From the NCBI RefSeq assembly GCF_006715095.1, contig NZ_VFMO01000001.1, forward strand, positions 992,001 through 1,056,000: DNA of 64,000 nt. Reading direction: 5' to 3'. Positions within the stretch are counted from its first letter, which is position 1; the number at the start of each line of letters is the position of its first letter. The notes under the pieces were generated by a model that was given only the letters and a program-made list of their open reading frames with translations, had not been told where the DNA came from and did not search any database. A program made the translations under genes and the position numbers. Of this stretch, positions 60,103 to 64,000 are shown piece after piece. This stretch comes from Yimella lutea. GTDB lineage: Bacteria > Actinomycetota > Actinomycetes > Actinomycetales > Dermatophilaceae.

Positions 60103-60684
60103 GTGAGCAACGCGCGGATCCTGGTCGTCTGCACCGGCAACATCTGCCGGTCCCCGTACATCGAGCGGGTGCTGGCGACCCATCTCGCCGGACGCGGGTA
60201 CGACGTCGAGAGCGCGGGCACCCGGGCCCTGATCAACCACCCGATCGAGCCGCAGAGCCTGGCCCACCTGCAGGCACTCGGGATCGACGACGGCGGGTTT
60301 CGGTCGCGTCAGCTCACCCCGCAGATCGCGGCGGACGCCGACCTCATCCTGACCGCGACCCGTGACCACCGAGCGGACGTCGTGACGCTGCAGCCGAAGG
60401 CGCTGAAGTACACGTTCGCGCTGGCCGACTTCAGCCACATGGTCGACGGCATCGCCGCGGTGCCGCCGGCGGAACGGGGCTTCTTCGGTCCCGCGGACGA
60501 CTCGTTCGTCGGCCGGTTGGTCGACCACGTCGGCAAGCGCCGCACCGACATCCACCCGATCTCGGAGGAGGAGTCGGTGATCGTCGACCCCTTCCGCCGC
60601 GATCCCGAGGTGTTCGCCCAGATGGCGGCTCACATCAACCGCGTGATGCCCCCGGTCATCCGCGCCCTCACCCTCGAAAGCTGA
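60103..60684 (+). CDS. Low-molecular-weight protein tyrosine phosphatase
   Basis: This 193-residue cytoplasmic phosphatase has the active-site loop VCTGNICRSPYIERVLA, with Cys and Arg in the CX5R pattern near residue 10. The Asp general acid is probably in the IVDPFRRDPEVF segment, a variant of the usual DP motif near the C-terminus. LMW-PTPs act on phosphotyrosine of BY-kinases in polysaccharide export, or, in arsenate reductase variants, on arsenate. The protein is about 40 residues longer than minimal LMW-PTPs. It is divergent from LanKC and probably not part of the cluster. Confidence 0.9.
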   Translation: MSNARILVVCTGNICRSPYIERVLATHLAGRGYDVESAGTRALINHPIEPQSLAHLQALGIDDGGFRSRQLTPQIAADADLILTATRDHRADVVTLQPKALKYTFALADFSHMVDGIAAVPPAERGFFGPADDSFVGRLVDHVGKRRTDIHPISEEESVIVDPFRRDPEVFAQMAAHINRVMPPVIRALTLES

Positions 60685-60768
60685 CCGTCCGAGCTCTCGC
60701 CCAACGCCGCGCGGGTCCTCACCTCACAACGGTGACGGCGACGAAGAGCCAACCACAGGCCGCACGGC

Positions 60769-61704
60769 TCAGATCGTGTAGCTGTGCTCGGTCTCCAGCG
60801 CCGACCTCGCTCGTCGTTCGTGCCGCTGCTTGAGCAACGCCCACACGAGCGGACACAGAATGACGGCCGCGCACCCGAGGATCCCGACGACGACCGGCGG
60901 CACCTTCAGCATGGTGAGTCCAGTGAGGCTGAGGACGATGACGATGCCGCCGCGCAGCACGGACGGCGCGACCCGGCGGGCGAGCTTGGCACCGAGGTAG
61001 GTGCCGGGCGTCCCACCGATGATCAACGGGATCAGCACGCTCCAGTCGATGCCCTGAGCGATGACGTGACTGATCGCCGCGGCCAGCACCAGCGGGACGG
61101 CCTGGACGAGGTCGGTGCCGACCAGCTTGCGGGCCGACAGCGTCGGGTAGAGCAGGACGAGCGCGACCATGATCAACGAACCGCTGCCGACGCTGGTGAT
61201 GCCGACGAGCAGCCCACCGAACGCGCCGACCGCGATCGTGGGTAGTGGACGGATGACGGTCTCGGCGCCGAGGCGGCGTCCGATGTGGCCGGTCATGTCG
61301 AGGTAGATGCGGGTGCCGTAACTGATCGCCGCGATGAGCAGCGTGATGCCGATGATCAGCTTGAGCGCGGACTGTTGTGCTTCGTCCTCGCCGAGGAGTC
61401 CGACGATCCAGCCGCCCATCAATGCCGTTGGTACTGATCCGATGACGAGGAACTTCACCAGGCGCAGGTCTGGCGATCCGGTGCGCCAATGGACGCCGGC
61501 GCCGACGCTCTTGTTCACGGCGGCGGCGACGAGGTCGTTCGCGACGGCGGTGGTCGGGGGCACGCCGAGGAAGATCAGCGCGGGCGTCATCAGCGCGCCG
61601 CCGCCCATACCGGTGAGGCCGACGACGATGCCGACGAGGAAGGCCACGGTGAGCAGCTCGGGGAACTGACCACCGAACAGGTCTGTGAGCACCGGACCGG
61701 TCAC
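60769..61704 (-). CDS. TauE/SafE family sulfite/organosulfonate permease
   Basis: This 311-residue membrane protein has about nine helices with the two TauE/SafE half-repeats. The first is marked by GIVVGLTGMGGGALMTPALI and the second by GGLLVGITSVGSGSLIMVAL, followed by IIGGTPGTYLGAKLARRV. These proteins move sulfite, sulfonates or related anions across the membrane. Its GTG start overlaps the APS-kinase stop (GTGA), so the two are co-transcribed, which fits a role in sulfur assimilation. The direction of transport is not known. Confidence 0.92.
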   Translation of the reverse strand: MTGPVLTDLFGGQFPELLTVAFLVGIVVGLTGMGGGALMTPALIFLGVPPTTAVANDLVAAAVNKSVGAGVHWRTGSPDLRLVKFLVIGSVPTALMGGWIVGLLGEDEAQQSALKLIIGITLLIAAISYGTRIYLDMTGHIGRRLGAETVIRPLPTIAVGAFGGLLVGITSVGSGSLIMVALVLLYPTLSARKLVGTDLVQAVPLVLAAAISHVIAQGIDWSVLIPLIIGGTPGTYLGAKLARRVAPSVLRGGIVIVLSLTGLTMLKVPPVVVGILGCAAVILCPLVWALLKQRHERRARSALETEHSYTI

Positions 61705-62930
61705 CGATCCAGTTCGGTGACGATGCGCGCGACGGCGTCCGCGACCGCAACCTCACTGGTGTCGATCACCAGGTCGGCGTCCTCGGGTGCTTCGTAGGGA
61801 GCGCTGATGCCGGTGAAATCCGGTAGCTCGCCGGCACGAGCCTTGGCGTACAGACCCTTTCGGTCGCGGCGCTCGCATTCGGCCAGGGGAGTGGCGACGT
61901 GCACGAGCACCATTCGTGCGCCTGCGTGTTCGACCTTCTGGCGCACCGCCTTGCGGGTGGCGTCGTACGGCGCGATCGGGCACGCGACAACCGCTCCGCC
62001 GTGTGCTGCGATTTCGGCGCCGACCCAGCCGATGCGGCGGACGTTGGTGTCGCGGTCCTCGGGGGAGAAGCCGAGTCCCGCGGAGAGTTCGCGGCGCACC
62101 TGGTCGCCGTCGAGCAGCGTGACCGACCGGCCGCGGATGATGAGTTCTTCGCGAAGTGCGCGGGCGATGGTCGACTTGCCCGAGCCGGAAAGTCCTGTGA
62201 GCAGGATGAATACGCCTGCAGCGGAGGAGGCTTCGTGGTCGCTGATGGTCGACGACGAGTCGGCGTCGAGCGCGCGTTCGAGGAGTTCGCGCCGTTCGGG
62301 GTGAGCGTCGAGGTCGACCGGGACGGCGAGGACGCGCAGGTCTTCGCGTTCGCGCGCAGCGGCAATCGCTGATCGGAGAGCGGCGAGCGCGCGGTGTCCC
62401 GGCTGGTGGCTCGGCGACATGGGCACGACGAGGAGCGCGCCCGGTTCGGCGAGTTCAGCGATCCGCTCCGAGGCCCCGTCGATCCACCACACGCTGGTCA
62501 AGCCCCGCACCGCACCGCTGGTTGAGCCCCGCACCGCACCGCCGGTTGGGCCCTGCGCCGCACCGCTGGTTGAGCCCTGCGAATGAGGAACGAATTCGCA
62601 GGTGCCGAAACCAACGGGAGAGTCGACGAGATCCCGACCACCCGTGCTTGCGTTTGCGGCGGGCGTCACCTGGTCTCGATCGCGCTCGGTCGCTAGCGCT
62701 CCCTCACTACTCGACCGGCGTTGACCGTACAGCCACGCGAACGGCCGCGAGTCCCCGTCCGCGAACTCGAACTCGCCCTCGACGAACCGAGCAACCACGG
62801 CTCCTTCGAGATCGACGACCTCGTCGTCCTGAGCAAAGGAGGGCAACGACACCTCGGACACCGAGCAGAAGCCGTCCCGCACCAACATCAGCTCATCGAG
62901 TTCCTCGGCACTCAACCGAACAGCGGTCAC
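61701..62930 (-). CDS. cysC: Adenylylsulfate kinase with ATP-sulfurylase-like N-terminal part
   Basis: This 409-residue protein ends in a complete APS kinase domain (about residues 225-409): Walker A LTGLSGSGKSTIARAL, LLDGDQVRRELSAGLGFS, PEDRDTNVRRIGWV, and YEAPEDADLVIDTSEVAV. It makes PAPS from APS and ATP. The N-terminal 220 residues resemble a reduced ATP-sulfurylase PUA-like domain (LSAEELDELMLVRDGFCSVS). A linker (about residues 70-140) is encoded by two kinds of repetitive DNA and is low complexity. GTG 62930 has AAAGGA upstream. It is divergent from cysD. Confidence 0.9.
   Translation of the reverse strand: MTAVRLSAEELDELMLVRDGFCSVSEVSLPSFAQDDEVVDLEGAVVARFVEGEFEFADGDSRPFAWLYGQRRSSSEGALATERDRDQVTPAANASTGGRDLVDSPVGFGTCEFVPHSQGSTSGAAQGPTGGAVRGSTSGAVRGLTSVWWIDGASERIAELAEPGALLVVPMSPSHQPGHRALAALRSAIAAAREREDLRVLAVPVDLDAHPERRELLERALDADSSSTISDHEASSAAGVFILLTGLSGSGKSTIARALREELIIRGRSVTLLDGDQVRRELSAGLGFSPEDRDTNVRRIGWVGAEIAAHGGAVVACPIAPYDATRKAVRQKVEHAGARMVLVHVATPLAECERRDRKGLYAKARAGELPDFTGISAPYEAPEDADLVIDTSEVAVADAVARIVTELDR
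62492..62716. repeat. Two repeat types inside the cysC coding region
   Basis: Three 24-bp tandem units begin at 62492, 62516 and 62540, with a partial fourth at 62564; the core is CGCTGGTTGAGCC. They encode 8-residue repeats such as GAVRGSTS. A separate copy of the dispersed element lies at 62672-62716, running GGTCTCGATCGCGCTCGG to CTACTCGACC. A short IR, TGCGAAT…ATTCGCA, sits between them at 62578. All are read through in frame by the APS kinase gene. Confidence 0.85.
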
Positions 62931-62986
62931 GTGGGAAGTCCTTTCGCGGCGGGTCTGCGATGTGGACGCCCCGAGCATCCATCAAA

Positions 62987-62998
62987 GTTACCGATAAC
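62987..62998. promoter_or_regulatory. Near-palindrome GTTACCGATAAC in the cysC-cysD divergent promoter
   Basis: The 114-bp gap between cysC (minus) and cysD (plus) contains GTTACCGATAAC, an inverted repeat with one mismatched pair, in an AT-rich stretch that also provides AACATAACG. It could be an operator for a sulfur or redox regulator. No specific regulator site is recognised. Confidence 0.3.
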
Positions 62999-63044
62999 AT
63001 AACGCGAAGTTTTGGAAGCAAAGTCCAGCACCGAGGAGTGAGAC

Positions 63045-63983
63045 GTGACCGTCGATGCCGAGGCCGCCCGCGCCGCCACCGGTTCGCCAAACCGGCTGAC
63101 CGAGCTCGACCTGCTCGAGGCGGAGTCGATCCACATCATCCGAGAGGTCGCTGCGGAGTTCGAGAAGCCGGTGTTGTTGTTCTCCGGTGGCAAGGACTCG
63201 ATCGTCATGCTGCGTTTGGCGGAGAAGGCTTTCTATCCGGCGAAGATCCCGTTCCCGGTGATGCAGGTCGACACCGGTTACGACTTCCCCGAGGTGCTGG
63301 CCACCCGCGACCATTGGGTCGACCGCCTCGGCGTCCGGCTGATCGTCGCCTCGGTCGAGCAGGCGATCGCCGACGGCGTCGTGGTCGACGACGGCAAGAC
63401 CAGTCGCAACCGCCTGCAGATCGGCACGCTGCTCAACGCGATCGAGGAGAACGGCTTCACCGCGGCCTTCGGTGGCGGACGCCGCGACGAGGAGAAGGCC
63501 CGTGCGAAGGAACGCATCTACTCCCACCGTGACGACTTCGGCCAGTGGGACCCCAAGAACCAGCGTCCGGAACTCTGGTCGCTCTACAACGGCCGCATCC
63601 AGCCGGGGGAGCACATGCGCATCTTCCCGCTGTCCAACTGGACCGAACTCGACATCTGGCACTACATCGCCCGCGAGCAGATCGAGATCCCGTCGATCTA
63701 CTTCAGCCACCGGCGCCGCGTGTTCGAGCGCGACGGGATGTTGCTGAGCGAGTCGGAGTTCAACCCGTGCAGTGACGGCGAGACGGCGGCCGAGCGCACC
63801 GTCCGCTTCCGCACCGTCGGCGACCTGACACTGACCGGGTGTGTCGAGAGCGCGGCGTCCACGCTGGACGAGGTGATCGAGGAGGTCGCGATCGCGCGCG
63901 TCACCGAGCGTGGCGCCACCCGGGGAGACGACCGCTTCTCCGAGGCTGCGATGGAAGACCGCAAGAAAGAGGGCTACTTCTGA
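63045..63983 (+). CDS. cysD: Sulfate adenylyltransferase subunit 2
   Basis: This 312-residue protein is the ATP-pyrophosphatase subunit of ATP sulfurylase, which with CysN makes APS from sulfate. The PP-loop is LLFSGGKDSIVMLRL (about residues 44-58). The blocks VMQVDTGYDFPEVLATRDHW, FGGGRRDEEKARAKERIYS, FPLSNWTELDIWHYIARE and the C-terminal RKKEGYF are all standard. GTG 63045 has GAGGAGTGAGAC upstream. The stop overlaps the next ATG. Confidence 0.97.
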   Translation: MTVDAEAARAATGSPNRLTELDLLEAESIHIIREVAAEFEKPVLLFSGGKDSIVMLRLAEKAFYPAKIPFPVMQVDTGYDFPEVLATRDHWVDRLGVRLIVASVEQAIADGVVVDDGKTSRNRLQIGTLLNAIEENGFTAAFGGGRRDEEKARAKERIYSHRDDFGQWDPKNQRPELWSLYNGRIQPGEHMRIFPLSNWTELDIWHYIAREQIEIPSIYFSHRRRVFERDGMLLSESEFNPCSDGETAAERTVRFRTVGDLTLTGCVESAASTLDEVIEEVAIARVTERGATRGDDRFSEAAMEDRKKEGYF

Positions 63984-64000
63984 TGGATCTGCTTCGTTTC
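63983..64000 (+). CDS. cysN: Start of sulfate adenylyltransferase subunit 1 (partial)
   Basis: The ATG at 63983 overlaps the cysD stop (TGATG) and encodes MDLLRF before the window ends. CysN, the GTPase subunit of ATP sulfurylase, is almost always encoded here and commonly begins with this hydrophobic LLRF segment. The call rests on position and six residues only. Confidence 0.6.

Overview
The window is high-GC DNA from an actinobacterium. The galU/moeA/sepX, metG/tatD/rpf/rsmA/ispE and rplJL/rpoBC neighbourhoods, the F420/LLM-type and PMT-type proteins, and the many GTG and TTG starts all fit Micrococcales. The dispersed GGTCTCGATCGCGG…CTACTCGACC intergenic repeats suggest Dermacoccaceae or a relative. 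The family assignment is inference.

Layout. (1) 1-8.9 kb is housekeeping: the edge of a cation antiporter, 5-formyl-THF cyclo-ligase, then galU, a Glp/MoeA protein, moaC, mog, a RimJ-type acetyltransferase and the divisome membrane protein SepX/GlpR in one tight run, tRNA-Ala(CGC), pyrophosphatase and two PH-domain membrane proteins. (2) 8.9-20.2 kb holds protein mannosyltransferase, rsmI, a repeat cluster, two small membrane-protein genes, and metG-tatD-rpf-rsmA-ispE-ABC-F. (3) 20.3-26.4 kb holds three tandem paralogous lipoproteins, an insertion sequence placed just upstream of the rplJ promoter, and rplJ-rplL. (4) 26.4-34 kb is repeat-rich: a GIY-YIG gene lies between two oppositely oriented repeat arrays (24-bp and 59-bp tandem units), followed by a fused four-domain ABC exporter and two secreted proteins. 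(5) 34-41.9 kb is rpoB-rpoC. (6) 42.9-59.9 kb is the accessory island described below. (7) 60-64 kb holds a LMW phosphatase, a TauE/SafE permease, an APS kinase fusion, and divergent cysD-cysN.

The island is the main discovery. A plus-strand operon encodes a complete two-peptide class II lantibiotic: an alpha precursor very close to lacticin 3147 A1 in both leader and core, a beta precursor of the haloduracin-beta/LtnA2 type, two LanM synthetases, a C39-peptidase ABC exporter, a luciferase-like flavin/F420 oxidoreductase (candidate dehydroalanine reductase giving D-Ala), a small membrane protein, and an ABC immunity pair. Facing it on the minus strand is a second operon: a class III synthetase (LanKC), a 34-residue SapB/AmfS-like peptide with a single C-terminal Cys, two histidine kinases and a NarL/LuxR response regulator.

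The two kinases look complementary. One keeps the phospho-acceptor His but has lost the N-box Asn; the other has lost the His but keeps the N-box. A TATGACACC(T/C)GTCA motif occurs just over 100 bp upstream of both precursor genes. The working hypothesis is that a class III lanthipeptide acts as signal or co-product, sensed by a split heteromeric kinase that controls a lacticin 3147-like two-peptide lantibiotic in an actinobacterium.
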